From positions 1,364,001-1,428,000 of the forward strand of contig CP180023.1 in assembly GCA_047528275.1 (NCBI GenBank): a DNA stretch of 64,000 nt, written 5' to 3'. How positions within the stretch are numbered: position 1 is the stretch's first letter; each line of letters starts with the position of its first letter. The translations under genes were made by a program, and so were the position numbers. Source of the stretch: G039954875 sp047528275 (GTDB lineage: Bacteria > Bacteroidota > Bacteroidia > Flavobacteriales > Blattabacteriaceae). Positions 46,997-56,850 of this stretch are shown here, one piece after another. The notes under the pieces were generated by a model that searched no databases, had not been told where the DNA came from, and saw only the letters and a list, made by a program, of their open reading frames with translations.

Positions 46997-47857
46997 ATGG
47001 ATCATACGGAAGCCATCGTACTAGCCATCATCGAGGGACTTACTGAGTTTGTACCTGTCTCCTCTACTGGTCATATGATCATCACCTCATCCTTGATGGG
47101 CGTCGCTCAAGATGATTTCACTAAATTATTTACTGTGAGCATTCAATTCGGAGCCATCCTCTCGGTAGTCGCCTTATATAGAAAACAATTTGTCCAAAGT
47201 AAGCGTTTTTATGATAAACTTTTTTTTGGATTTATCCCTACCATCGTTTTCGGTATATGGCTCAGTAAAAAGATCGACGTACTCTTGGAAAGTCCGGTCA
47301 CCGTAGCAATTTCATTGCTAATTGGTGGTTTTGTCTTACTCAAGATAGATGAATGGATCATCAATAAACCCTCTAAGAAACGGACCCATGTGACTTATTT
47401 CAAAGCCTTTCTCATTGGGATATTTCAATGTATCGCAATGATACCTGGAATTTCTCGGAGCGCAGCTACCATCATAGGTGGCATGATACAAAAGCTAGAT
47501 CGCAAGACAGCAGCTGAGTTTTCTTTCTTTCTAGCCGTACCCACAATGTTTGCCGCTACAGTAAAAAAAATGTTTGACTATTATACCAAAGGATATTTTC
47601 AAGACATTAAAGAAACCCATCACCCGTTTCGCCTTTGTGATCTAATAATAGCCGTCGAGCATAATATCTCTCTCGAAGAGGTCAAATTGCTATTGATTGG
47701 CAATGCAATAGCTTTTGTTTTCGGTATTCTAGCGATACGATCTTTTGTTGCCTATCTGAGTAAAAATAATTTTAAATTGTTTGGTTACTATCGGATCGTT
47801 CTTGGTTTGATCTTATTAATTATACACTTTTTAATCAAACCTTTGAACACTTTTTAA
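46997..47857 (+). CDS. uppP: Undecaprenyl-diphosphatase
   Basis: UppP (BacA) dephosphorylates undecaprenyl pyrophosphate so the lipid carrier can be reused for wall synthesis. The 286-residue, multi-helix product carries both active-site blocks: IIEGLTEFVPVSSTGHMII near residue 12 and MIPGISRSAATIIGGMI near 155. It begins eight bases after the DUF3098 gene in the standard order ftsX-DUF3098-uppP-truB. It is intact while truB right after it is dead. Confidence 0.95.
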   Translation: MDHTEAIVLAIIEGLTEFVPVSSTGHMIITSSLMGVAQDDFTKLFTVSIQFGAILSVVALYRKQFVQSKRFYDKLFFGFIPTIVFGIWLSKKIDVLLESPVTVAISLLIGGFVLLKIDEWIINKPSKKRTHVTYFKAFLIGIFQCIAMIPGISRSAATIIGGMIQKLDRKTAAEFSFFLAVPTMFAATVKKMFDYYTKGYFQDIKETHHPFRLCDLIIAVEHNISLEEVKLLLIGNAIAFVFGILAIRSFVAYLSKNNFKLFGYYRIVLGLILLIIHFLIKPLNTF

Positions 47858-47861
47858 TACT

Positions 47862-48541
47862 GGAGATAAGTTTATCAGAATTCCAAGAAGAGAAAATACT
47901 TTTTTTCCGATAAGCCCCTGATGTGGACTTCCTTTGATGTGGTCAACAAAATCCGTTGGAGGATCAGGAATACTTTCGGGATAAAAAAGATCAAAGTGGG
48001 ACATGTTGGCACACTGGATCCCTGCATTACTGAATGCTGATCGTGTGTAGAGGTAAAGCTGACTCAATAAAAATCCTATACAGGCATTATCAAATTGGGC
48101 GCCATCACCCTTTCTTATGACACGGAGACAACCGAATCCGAAATATTCCCTAACAACCCCCCCCACCTCATACCTAAATACATCTACAAGGTATCTCAAA
48201 AGTTACTAGGTCAAATCGATTAATATATACCCCTATTCTCCGCCTTGTAAAAAGAAGGTAAAAAATTCTACGAATGGGAACGAAAAGGAGTCCAAATAAA
48301 AGTATCAGTGCAAAGAGTGGAAATCTAAAAATTTGAGATCATAAAAATTGATATACCTTATATAAAATTCCTCGTATATTGCGAGAAGGGGACATACATC
48401 CGCTCTCTGATACATAATTTTGTCCAGGTACTTCAAGATCGGAGGATACTTCACGGCTTTGAAAAGGGAAAGAATTGGTGATTTTTCGCTAAAAAACGCC
48501 AATCTTATACTTCTGGAAAAATAATCATTCATCTCAAATAT
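47862..48541 (+). pseudogene. truB: Degraded tRNA pseudouridine-55 synthase TruB
   Basis: TruB makes the universal pseudouridine at position 55 of tRNAs. Shifted frames read DKPLMWTSFDVVNKIRW-like text near 47910-47960, KKIKVGHVGTLDPCI near 47980, KSYTGIIKLGAITLSYDTET near 48080, KFYEWERKGVQIKVS near 48270 and YIKFLVYCEKGTYIRSL near 48360. The GTLDP catalytic-aspartate motif is recognisable, but the product is broken at several points. Its 3' end overlaps the convergent rimM end. Confidence 0.9.
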
Positions 48542-49047
48542 AGATCGATCAAACCCTCGGGCGTATCTACTAGAATACGTCTTTCAGGCCTATTAATTTC
48601 CTTGATAAAAGCATCCATCACAGGGATAAGGATTTGTTTCCCTTTGAAATCGATTTCAAACAAGGCTTGTGGAGATTGGTCATTAATATTTTGAATGACA
48701 CCTATAAAGCCTTTACAAACATCCTCTACCCCAAAACCGATTACCTCGTGATAATAAAAGCGACCCCCACTGAGGGGGGGCAACCGTTCGAGAGGTAAGT
48801 AAAGTGCCCGGTTAACTAAATTTTCATCTTTTGTAGTGGAATCAAATTGGACCAGAAGTCTGTTTTTGGGCAAGGATCGGCAAGAACGTAAAAAAGAAAG
48901 AACCAATATGCCTGCTAATTCCACAAATACTGACTCCAATTGAGCATAAGATTCAGGTTCATCAGTATCGAGCTGGACGATCCATGATCCTTTGATACCA
49001 TGAGCTCTACTGACTTTACCCAAATAAAAACAGTCTTGTTTTTGCAT
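48529..49047 (-). CDS. rimM: Ribosome maturation factor RimM
   Basis: RimM helps assemble the head of the 30S subunit by binding S19. The 172-residue product has the N-terminal YLGKVSRAHGIKGSWIVQLD block and a C-terminal PRC-barrel with FYYHEVIGFGVED and ILIPVMDAFIKEIN followed by TPEGLIDLY. Length is normal. It follows rpsP by 11 bases, the usual rpsP-rimM operon. A hydrophobic LAGILVLSFLRSCRSLP segment in the middle is somewhat atypical. Confidence 0.92.
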   Translation of the reverse strand: MQKQDCFYLGKVSRAHGIKGSWIVQLDTDEPESYAQLESVFVELAGILVLSFLRSCRSLPKNRLLVQFDSTTKDENLVNRALYLPLERLPPLSGGRFYYHEVIGFGVEDVCKGFIGVIQNINDQSPQALFEIDFKGKQILIPVMDAFIKEINRPERRILVDTPEGLIDLYLR

Positions 49048-49058
49048 GGAAACGAAAC

Positions 49059-49598
49059 TTACTCAGTAGATTTCTGTCTCTCATCTGCATTTTCTGTAGG
49101 AGCTTCTGCTCGCGCAGCTGAAACACTTTCTAAACCTTCTACTGGGGCTTCTGCTAGGGTAGTTAGAAAACGTGCCTGACGCGTCTTCTTCTCAGATTCT
49201 TGGCGCTTGATCCTTTCCTCCTGTATTTTTTTATATAAAGTTTCCCTTTTATCTTGATTCTTAGCTTGTTTTTCTTCAAGCCATGCTTGGAAACGTCGCT
49301 CAGCTTCGCCTTCGTCAAAAGCACCTTTTTTGATCCCATTTAAAAGATGTTTCTTCAACAAAACACCTTGATGCGAAAGGATAGACCTAGCCGTATCAGT
49401 AGGTTGTGCTCCTTTTTTTAGCCAGGCTACAGCACTATCTCTATCTAATACTACGGTAGGCGGATCAGTATGGGGATTGTAAGTCCCTAGCTTTTCGATA
49501 AATTTGCCATCGCGCGGTGCGCGCACGTCGGCCACAACAATTGGATAAAAGGGTTTTCTTTTTCTACCTTGTCTTTGTAAACGGATCTTTATCGGCAT
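49059..49598 (-). CDS. rpsP: 30S ribosomal protein S16 with C-terminal extension
   Basis: S16 is an assembly protein of the 30S body. Residues 1-80 are the standard domain: MPIKIRLQRQGRKRKPFYPI, VVADVRAPRDGKFIEKLGTY and WLKKGAQPTDTARSILSHQG. The rest, to residue 179, is a charged helical region (KKIQEERIKRQESEKKTRQ) and an alanine/glutamate-rich tail. Long tails of this sort are common for S16 in Bacteroidota and are not a fusion. It leads the operon with rimM. Confidence 0.95.
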   Translation of the reverse strand: MPIKIRLQRQGRKRKPFYPIVVADVRAPRDGKFIEKLGTYNPHTDPPTVVLDRDSAVAWLKKGAQPTDTARSILSHQGVLLKKHLLNGIKKGAFDEGEAERRFQAWLEEKQAKNQDKRETLYKKIQEERIKRQESEKKTRQARFLTTLAEAPVEGLESVSAARAEAPTENADERQKSTE

Positions 49599-49719
49599 AG
49601 ATGCATTTTTTAGGGAACTCGTCCCGGGTTATTAACGGGAAAAGTTAGCGAATTTTTCTCAATTAGATCGTCATACGAGTAAAGTTTTTTGAGGAAAAAA
49701 AAATTCATAACATGAAGAT

Positions 49720-50607
49720 ATGAATCAATCTAAAAGTATTGTGTGGGTCACATTGGGTGCGATGAGCTATGGTACACTTTCCGTTTTTGTCAAGCTGGCT
49801 TATAAGGAAGATTATGAGGTAGGTGATCTCACAGGAACACAGGCAATCCTAGGTACAATATTCTTAGTACTTCTGCTAATGGTATCAAGATTAAGGAGTC
49901 GACTGCCCAAGCTCTTGTTTAGACAAGCACGTACTTTGTTTTTTTGGGGGATACCTGCTTCATTGACAGGAATTTTTTATTACTCGAGTATGCAGTATGT
50001 ACCAGCTTCTTTAGCTGTTGTCTTGCTTTTTCAATTCACCTGGATCGGTACGCTTGTTGATGTGGTCAAAAGCAAAGGGAAACCCTCTATACAACAGACA
50101 GTTTCATTGGTCTTAATTTTTATAGGTACTATATTGTCATCGGGTTTTTTGGAACAGAATTCGATCGAGTTCTCTTGGAAAGGGATTTTGTTGGGATTGC
50201 TTTCGGCATTTTCATATGCTCTCTTTATCTTTTCAAGTGGAGCAATAGCTAAGGAGATCTATCCGCTTTATAAAAGTTTATTTATGGTGATGGGGTCAGC
50301 CATGACAGTCAGTGTTTTATTTCCACCGGTTTATCTTTTTGATGGGACCTTTTCATGTGGCTTGTGGAAATGGAGTTTGCCTTTGGCATTATTTGGCATG
50401 GTGATCCCCCATTTGTTATATGCCAAAGGGATGCCACAAATCAGCTTCAAATTAGGTTCTATTCTGGGAGCAATAGAATTACCCACAGCAGTGTTTATGG
50501 CTTCTCTTGTGTTACAAGAAGAAGTATCTCTTTTGCAGTGGATAGGGGTATACCTAATCTTGATTGCTACCGGTATCTCTCATACTTTCAAGAGAAACGA
50601 CACCTGA
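49720..50607 (+). CDS. EamA-family transporter (DMT superfamily)
   Basis: The 295-residue product has ten likely membrane helices in two EamA repeats, for example WVTLGAMSYGTLSVFVKLA at the start and LLSAFSYALFIFSSGAIAKE at the start of the second repeat. The IPASLTGIFYYSSMQYVPAS and FGMVIPHLLYAKGMPQIS segments are typical. The family moves metabolites or drugs out of the cell; substrate unknown. It is one of few transporters seen in this window. Its 3' end faces the DUF2723 gene. Confidence 0.88.
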   Translation: MNQSKSIVWVTLGAMSYGTLSVFVKLAYKEDYEVGDLTGTQAILGTIFLVLLLMVSRLRSRLPKLLFRQARTLFFWGIPASLTGIFYYSSMQYVPASLAVVLLFQFTWIGTLVDVVKSKGKPSIQQTVSLVLIFIGTILSSGFLEQNSIEFSWKGILLGLLSAFSYALFIFSSGAIAKEIYPLYKSLFMVMGSAMTVSVLFPPVYLFDGTFSCGLWKWSLPLALFGMVIPHLLYAKGMPQISFKLGSILGAIELPTAVFMASLVLQEEVSLLQWIGVYLILIATGISHTFKRNDT

Positions 50608-50771
50608 TTCAACAAAATAATTCTTGATCAATCGGGATCGAGATTTATAATTTTTGAGAGCAACTTGTTTTCCCAATGCTTTCAAATTGTTACGGCTGGG
50701 ATTTTTCCTCCTAGCTTCATAGGAGATACTTCTTTCAGAATAAAATATTTCACCATGGATCATCGAACAGA

Positions 50772-53700
50772 TTATTCATCTTTTTTAAAAGTCGGTTTCG
50801 TATGAAAACGTGTTGGCTGATCGAGAAATTTACTAACCTGATCAAAAAACTGTTGATAAGCATCACGAACATATTTCTGGCCCTTAGCAGCCTGTCCAAC
50901 CTTAGTATATCCAGCTGAGATTTCATCGATGAAATAGGCATATTTGTACCTAGCATATTCCATCTCCCGACGCACAGAAGTCTGGTATTTTTTCGGCAGA
51001 CTTTCATAATAGCTAATTTCTTCCAAAGCATTCGTAGTATAGATACGAGCAATCTTCAAAGCTTTGTCTTCCTTCCCGATTTCGATATAATTCCTAGCAA
51101 TCTTAGCCAAAGGTAAGTTGTCTTGGTAAAGCGCTTGGGGGATCTCTCTCATTAGCAAGTCCATAAGTTCTTCAGCCTTTTGAAAATCCCCTTGTGCGAT
51201 CAGTCCTTCGGCACCTCTACTCACTATCATGCGATAAGTGATCGTGTTTTTTCTACTGTTGGAATCGAAGTAATTTTTGAAATTCTTATAATTACCCCAA
51301 TGAAACCCTCTTATCGTTTGATAAAGCTGATCGGCATCGATACGTCCCAATTCTCCCTTATCATTTTGCAAGGTTCGGATAGGAACCAACTTATAGTGAA
51401 AACCCGTATATTGTAAATAATCGTTCAAATACAAGATATTAGCCGGATTGTAGATCCCACCACTGCTGAAGTAGATTGGCCTGTCCCACTTATAATTAGC
51501 CAACATATCCAGCATCATCAGATCATTTTTGTTTAAATAATAAGTCTGACCATCTTCGATAGGGATTTCCAAGAGAATATAAGATACGATCTTATCGGCA
51601 TCTTTCGGGGCTACAATCTTATTCTTGATTACAGCCTCTTTGTCTACCAATAAAATGAATTTGTTGGTAGGAAGAAAATCTAATTTTTTTTGATCTCCAA
51701 GATATTCTTGCTTGATCGCAGTTTTTTTTTCATCATCCCTGATAAGCCAAGCTATAGCTTCTTGTAGGGTGATCGGCTTGTTATTAGGGAGGATCAAAAT
51801 AGCATCTCGACTGCCTTGCCTGTATTGCTCATGTTGTAAGCTCATGGGGATTGCCGGAGCATTGTTGATTTTGCGTTGGGCCTGATCAATGCTCCAAGAT
51901 GTACTTAGAAGTGTATAATTCAGTACCCGAACATCATCTCTATAATTTTCAGTCTCTTGTAATGCCCACAATGGATAGGTGTCATTGTCCCCATAGACGA
52001 AGAGGATCGCTTTAGGATCACAACCATCCAAATAATTCCGAGCGAGATCTCTAGCAGCTGTGACATGTGATCGATTATGATCATCCCAATTCTGATATCC
52101 CATGAGCAAAGGCACACCTAACAATAAGCCAGATAAGCCCATAGCCAAACCAAGATTCTTCGGTTGTTTAAGGAGGTGGAAAAGTGCCGATATACCTAAT
52201 CCAATCCAAATACCATAAGCATAAAACGCACTCACTACAGCATAATCCCTTTCACGTGGCTCAAAGGGTTTCATATTGGTGTAAATATTGATCCCAATAC
52301 CTGTCAAGCAGAAGAGTGCCAAGAGTGCATAGAAATCACTAAACCTCTTTTTCGCTTGATAGAAGAGCCCAACGAGACCCAATAATAGGGGTAAAAAGTA
52401 ATAAGTATTGTTGGCTTTATTATTTTTGAGGTGTTGAGGAAGAATGGTTTGTGGTCCAAGCCTAGCCTCATCGACCAAAGGAATACCACTCTGCCAATTT
52501 CCTTCAGTCACCTGATAATTGCCTTCAAGATCGTTTTGACGGCCCACATAATTCCACAACAGGTATCGCAGAAACATATATCTTATCTGATAGTCGAAAA
52601 AGAAATAGAAATTTTGTCCGAAATCAGGTTTCTTATAACGTAATAGCTTCCTTCCCGTTATAGGATCATTTTCCGTATAAGTTTCAGGTTTTCCCTCAAT
52701 AGACTGATAATTCGCTATATATTCCTCAGCATTGTGATACATTCGGGGGAAGAAACTCATATGATCTGGATTATATTTATAGGAGATCACCTGGTCAATC
52801 TCAATATATTTACCCAACTTCTCATCTCTTTCGTAAACAGGTCCTTCGTGATTATAACCTATGATACCTCCTTTGTCCAGATAAGCCGTGTACATCGGAC
52901 CATATAATATAGGCCAATCACCATATTGACCACGCCGAGTATAATAATCTAACATAGAGATGGCATTATCCGGATCATTCAGATTGATAGGGGTATTAGC
53001 ACTGGCACGTAATGGGATCATCAACCACGAGGAAAAACCGATCAAACTATAAAGAATGCATAAAGTAACCGTATTCAATAGCGGATAATTTTTCTTATGT
53101 GTAAAACAGATCAAAAAGAAGAAAAGAGAGATAAGTAATAAAAAAGCAATCGCTGTTCCCGAATGAAAAGGCAAGCCTATCGTATTGACGAAAAAAATCT
53201 CACAATAGCCAAAGAAATACATCATAAAGGGGAAAAGCCCCTTGAAATAAAACATCAATAAAAGTAAAATAACTAAATGAGCAACAACAAAGCTCCTGAG
53301 ATTGATTTTGTACTTTTTATAATAATAGATCAAACCCAACGTAGGGATGACTAACAATACCATCAAGTGCACGCCTAAAGACAGACCAAGCAAGAAGGCA
53401 ATCAATATCAACCATCGGTTGGATCTAGGATGCATTATATCATTTTCCCATTTACAGATAAGCCAGATGATGAGTGCCGTAAATAAAGAAGCCATAGCAT
53501 AGACTTCACCCTCAACAGCCGAAAACCAAAACGTATCGCTAAACATGAAACAAAATGCACCGATGATTCCACTGCTGAAAACGATTACACTTTGAGCCCG
53601 AGAGACAGTAAGGACCTCTCTTTGCGCATTGACCTTTAAAGCGATCTTCCATGACAAATGAGTGATAGTCCAAAACATGAAAAGAACAGCAAACGCACTA

Positions 53701-53978
53701 CATAAAGCAGACTCGATATTGATGATCAACGCATATTTAGTAGGGTCTCCCAAAGTAAAAAGTGCCATCACTGCGCCCAAGAGTTGAAAAGTAGCAGCCC
53801 CTGGAGCATGTCCCACCTCCAATTTTACTGAAGAAGCAATGTATTCTCCACAATCCCAAAAACTCAACGTAGGCTCTACAGTAGAAACAAAAACATAGCC
53901 AGCGATGAGAAATATGATCCATCCCAAGATGTTATTCCATTTTCCGATGGCCAAACTCATGCGGGACATTTTTATCAT
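50772..53978 (-). CDS. DUF2723 (GT117-type) large membrane protein
   Basis: The 1068-residue product begins with a glycosyltransferase-C-like membrane part: STVEPTLSFWDCGEYIASS near residue 30, which carries the acidic residues typical of DUF2723, followed by about eleven to thirteen helices to residue 650. The C-terminal 400 residues are soluble, with FVYGDNDTYPLWALQE near 670 and a helical repeat-like end (LIAQGDFQKAEELMDLLMRE, YIEIGKEDKALKIARIYT). The family is Bacteroidota-typical and resembles protein O-mannosyltransferases; its acceptor is unproven. It is fully open across more than 3 kb, which in this decaying genome argues that it matters. Confidence 0.88.
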   Translation of the reverse strand: MIKMSRMSLAIGKWNNILGWIIFLIAGYVFVSTVEPTLSFWDCGEYIASSVKLEVGHAPGAATFQLLGAVMALFTLGDPTKYALIINIESALCSAFAVLFMFWTITHLSWKIALKVNAQREVLTVSRAQSVIVFSSGIIGAFCFMFSDTFWFSAVEGEVYAMASLFTALIIWLICKWENDIMHPRSNRWLILIAFLLGLSLGVHLMVLLVIPTLGLIYYYKKYKINLRSFVVAHLVILLLLMFYFKGLFPFMMYFFGYCEIFFVNTIGLPFHSGTAIAFLLLISLFFFLICFTHKKNYPLLNTVTLCILYSLIGFSSWLMIPLRASANTPINLNDPDNAISMLDYYTRRGQYGDWPILYGPMYTAYLDKGGIIGYNHEGPVYERDEKLGKYIEIDQVISYKYNPDHMSFFPRMYHNAEEYIANYQSIEGKPETYTENDPITGRKLLRYKKPDFGQNFYFFFDYQIRYMFLRYLLWNYVGRQNDLEGNYQVTEGNWQSGIPLVDEARLGPQTILPQHLKNNKANNTYYFLPLLLGLVGLFYQAKKRFSDFYALLALFCLTGIGINIYTNMKPFEPRERDYAVVSAFYAYGIWIGLGISALFHLLKQPKNLGLAMGLSGLLLGVPLLMGYQNWDDHNRSHVTAARDLARNYLDGCDPKAILFVYGDNDTYPLWALQETENYRDDVRVLNYTLLSTSWSIDQAQRKINNAPAIPMSLQHEQYRQGSRDAILILPNNKPITLQEAIAWLIRDDEKKTAIKQEYLGDQKKLDFLPTNKFILLVDKEAVIKNKIVAPKDADKIVSYILLEIPIEDGQTYYLNKNDLMMLDMLANYKWDRPIYFSSGGIYNPANILYLNDYLQYTGFHYKLVPIRTLQNDKGELGRIDADQLYQTIRGFHWGNYKNFKNYFDSNSRKNTITYRMIVSRGAEGLIAQGDFQKAEELMDLLMREIPQALYQDNLPLAKIARNYIEIGKEDKALKIARIYTTNALEEISYYESLPKKYQTSVRREMEYARYKYAYFIDEISAGYTKVGQAAKGQKYVRDAYQQFFDQVSKFLDQPTRFHTKPTFKKDE

Positions 53979-54072
53979 TCATTAAACGGGATAAATTTAG
54001 AATAATATTTCTTTCAACGAACCATAGTCCAGCAAATCGATCCAAATAGTCAAGTAAAAAGGAAAAAAGTGA

Positions 54073-54080
54073 TATATTTG
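54073..54080 (+). promoter_or_regulatory. Putative -7 promoter element for tRNA-Gln
   Basis: TATATTTG matches the consensus exactly and lies 16 bases before the tRNA 5' end. It is identical to the element of the tRNA-Gly/tRNA-Leu promoter. No clear -33 TTTG is seen. Confidence 0.5.
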
Positions 54081-54095
54081 CTGCCTCTTATGAAC

Positions 54096-54166
54096 AGACC
54101 CGTGGTGTAATGGCAGCACAGCAGATTTTGGTTCTGTTAGTCGGGGTTCAAATCCCTGCGGGTCTA
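54096..54166 (+). tRNA. tRNA-Gln (anticodon UUG)
   Basis: A 71-nt cloverleaf: acceptor AGACCCG pairs with CGGGTCT, D-loop GTAATGGCAGCAC, anticodon loop TTTTGGT giving UUG, and T-arm GGGGTTCAAATCCC. CCA is not encoded. It is between the divergent DUF2723 gene and the copper ATPase gene. Confidence 0.94.
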
Positions 54167-54384
54167 CGCCATTAAACCAGAAAATATTAAGATCAATCTT
54201 TTACACTTTGTGGGTTTCATGTTTCCTCAACCAAGATCGACTTTCTTCTAAATCTTTTTTTTTATTTTCCAGACAAAAGAAGATAGGTTAAATTCTCCTG
54301 AAGAAGAAAAACATCTAAACCAAAACCGTAACTACAACAAAGACCAACTGTAAAAATATTTCGTCTTTAAAAACCCGTTAAAAC

Positions 54385-56763
54385 TCAAACCATACACTGT
54401 CTATAAGCACTTAACCAAGTCGAGAATATAGCGAAGGCTATTACAGAAATCGAGCTCAACGGCATCAATACGGCTGCTACGACCGGACCAAGACGCCCAC
54501 TCATCGCAAAAACTAAACCTATCATATTATACAACAGGCTGATAATAAAACTCATCTGGACGCATCTGACACCGATCTGGGATAGTCTTAAAAAATGCGG
54601 GATCTGATCAAAACATTTAGCATCCATCAAGACATCACAATGCGGTGAGAAACCATTTGTATACTCAGATATGACCACACCCACCTCACTTTGTTTGAGT
54701 GCCCCAGCATCGTTCAAACCATCACCAAACATCATCACCCTTTCGCCCTGGTTTTGCAAGTTTTTGATGTAATGCAGCTTGCCTTGGGGATCTTGGTTGA
54801 AAAACAGTTGACTGTCGACTGGTAAGATCAGTTGTAAATATGCTTTTTCCGAGTCGTTGTCCCCCGAAAGGATAGAAAGTTTATACGCAGCCAGAGTTTG
54901 GAAGATTTTTTTTAAGCCTTTACGATAGCGATTACGGAAAAGAAAATAGCCTGGCATATATCCTCCCAATGAGACAAATACCTTACTCTGTTGCTTATAG
55001 GAATCACCTGATACTCCCATGTAATCGGCCGAGCCAGCTTTGATCCATGTCTCCCCAACTAAGGCTTCCAGTCCCTTTCCGGGGATCTCTCGAAAGTGGC
55101 TTATCGGATCGTTACAGCCTATATTCAGTTGTTTGTAAAGCATCCGGCTCAAGGGATGATTAGAATGCTTCAACAGTGAAGCAATACTTTGCCGTTGTAT
55201 CTCTGTGAGTGGATTACCGACGAAAGTGATCTCAGCCCCTTCAGACTCTGTAATGGTACCGGTTTTATCAAAGACCAAAGATTGCACCTTGGCCGTGCGC
55301 TCAATGGTATAGATATCCCTGACAAAGCATCCTTTTCGAGCCAAAATGCGCATCACATTACCCAGGGTGAAGGGAGTAGATAGTGCTAATGCACAGGGAC
55401 AAGCTACGATCAATACAGCACAAACCGTTTGAAGCGCCTTAGATGGGTCGATAAAACACCAAAACAATCCAGTGATCAGGGCCAATACCAGCACTACCAA
55501 GGTGAAGTAACGGCTCCATCGGTTGACCATCGTATCCATAGAAGGACCTTTCTTACGAAAAGTATCATGAGTCCACAACTGAGTTAGATAACTTTGGTCA
55601 ACACCTTTGATGACCTCCAATTCAATCGCTTGACCTTTTTGTTTACCACCGGCGTAGATACGGTCTCCAGATTTTTTTGAGACAAGACTAGACTCTCCCG
55701 TGATAAAGCTGTTATCAATCATCGCTACACCTCGAATCAATACCGCATCAGCTGGGATGATCTCCTCATTACGGATGAGGATACGGTCACCTTTTTTTAG
55801 TTGAGCAAGGAGGATATTTTCTTCATCTCCACCTCGGATTCGGGTAACGACGATCGGATAAAAAGACTTATAATCCCGATCAAATGACAAGGACCGATAA
55901 GTCCTCATCTGAAAATATCGGCCGGTGAGTAGAAAAAACACCAGACCAGCCAGACTGTCAAAATAACCCGGGCCTAACTCAAAGATCACTTCGTAAGCAC
56001 TTCGCAAGAAAAGAACCAGAATACCTAAAGAGATCGGCACGTCGATGTTGACAAAACCATGTTTTAAACCCGCATAAGCAGACCTGAAGTAATCCGTAGC
56101 AGGAAATAACATCACAGGTAGAGAAAGGATCAACATCAACCATCGAAAGAAATTTTGATGATCCAACAACCAAACATCGCCCTTCGCGCCGATGTATTCG
56201 GGAAAAGCCAAAAGCATGATGTTCCCAAAACAAAAAAAAGATACGACCAATTTATAGATCACCTCACGGTCATAACTTTCTTTCTCCTTATCCAGAGATT
56301 GAAGATTGATCACAGGCTGATAACCGAGCCGTGTGAGGAACTGGGCTAACTCGCTCAGGCTACATTGGACATGCTTGAAACCAACTTGTAAGGTTTTTTG
56401 GGTAAAGTCTACTGTAGATTGAACAATATGTGGATTGATTCTGGATAAGCTTTCTAAAAGCCATATGCAAGAGGTACAATGCATCGAAGGGATGAAAAAA
56501 CGGATTAAGGTAAAATCTTTATCATTAAACTCTATGAGTTTCTCTCTAATCTCCGGATGGTCAAGGTAATCAAATCGATTTCCATTCTTTGTATTGGGAG
56601 CCATTCCTGAATTGGGATTGAGCTCATAAAACTTCTTCATCCCGTGCATATGTAGGATTTTATAGACCATTCGGCAACCCTGACAGCAAAAGGTCTTATA
56701 ATCAAATGATACTTCCTCATAAAGAGCATCTTGCCCACAATGAAAACATTTTGAATGGTACAT
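54385..56763 (-). CDS. Copper-transporting P-type ATPase, CcoI/FixI-like
   Basis: This 792-residue pump exports copper and, in this subfamily, is needed to assemble cbb3 cytochrome oxidase. The N-terminus is a cysteine-rich metal-binding domain (KCFHCGQDALYEEV, FCCQGCRMVYKIL), then a heavy-metal domain with SMHCTSCIWLLESL near residue 95. Catalytic motifs follow: TGESSLV, the membrane VACPCALALSTPF near 455, the phosphorylation site VFDKTGTITESEG near 503 and FGDGLNDAGALKQ near 685. The N-terminal CxxC/CCxGC domain favours CcoI over CopA. The oxidase genes are not in this window. The divergent neighbour is a dead Crp/Fnr regulator, the usual partner of this cluster. Confidence 0.9.
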   Translation of the reverse strand: MYHSKCFHCGQDALYEEVSFDYKTFCCQGCRMVYKILHMHGMKKFYELNPNSGMAPNTKNGNRFDYLDHPEIREKLIEFNDKDFTLIRFFIPSMHCTSCIWLLESLSRINPHIVQSTVDFTQKTLQVGFKHVQCSLSELAQFLTRLGYQPVINLQSLDKEKESYDREVIYKLVVSFFCFGNIMLLAFPEYIGAKGDVWLLDHQNFFRWLMLILSLPVMLFPATDYFRSAYAGLKHGFVNIDVPISLGILVLFLRSAYEVIFELGPGYFDSLAGLVFFLLTGRYFQMRTYRSLSFDRDYKSFYPIVVTRIRGGDEENILLAQLKKGDRILIRNEEIIPADAVLIRGVAMIDNSFITGESSLVSKKSGDRIYAGGKQKGQAIELEVIKGVDQSYLTQLWTHDTFRKKGPSMDTMVNRWSRYFTLVVLVLALITGLFWCFIDPSKALQTVCAVLIVACPCALALSTPFTLGNVMRILARKGCFVRDIYTIERTAKVQSLVFDKTGTITESEGAEITFVGNPLTEIQRQSIASLLKHSNHPLSRMLYKQLNIGCNDPISHFREIPGKGLEALVGETWIKAGSADYMGVSGDSYKQQSKVFVSLGGYMPGYFLFRNRYRKGLKKIFQTLAAYKLSILSGDNDSEKAYLQLILPVDSQLFFNQDPQGKLHYIKNLQNQGERVMMFGDGLNDAGALKQSEVGVVISEYTNGFSPHCDVLMDAKCFDQIPHFLRLSQIGVRCVQMSFIISLLYNMIGLVFAMSGRLGPVVAAVLMPLSSISVIAFAIFSTWLSAYRQCMV

Positions 56764-56837
56764 GTTTTCTTATTCTTCTACGAAATTGTATTTTTTTTTT
56801 ACCTGTACCTAATCCATTTATAAAATACAGCAATAAA

Positions 56838-56845
56838 CAAAGATA
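56838..56845 (-). promoter_or_regulatory. Putative -7 promoter element for the copper ATPase
   Basis: The minus strand reads TATCTTTG, an exact TAnnTTTG match, 75 bases before the start codon and in the gap shared with the dead Crp/Fnr gene. No FNR-type palindrome is visible. Confidence 0.4.
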
Positions 56846-56850
56846 CACAT

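Noticed and set aside
49059..49598. S16 as an unusual fusion protein
   Set aside because: Long charged C-terminal tails on S16 are normal in Bacteroidota.
50554..50763. 69-codon minus frame right after the DUF2723 gene
   Set aside because: Spacing of 8 bases is operon-like, but the frame overlaps the EamA 3' end, matches nothing I know and another frame is equally protein-like. Left undecided.
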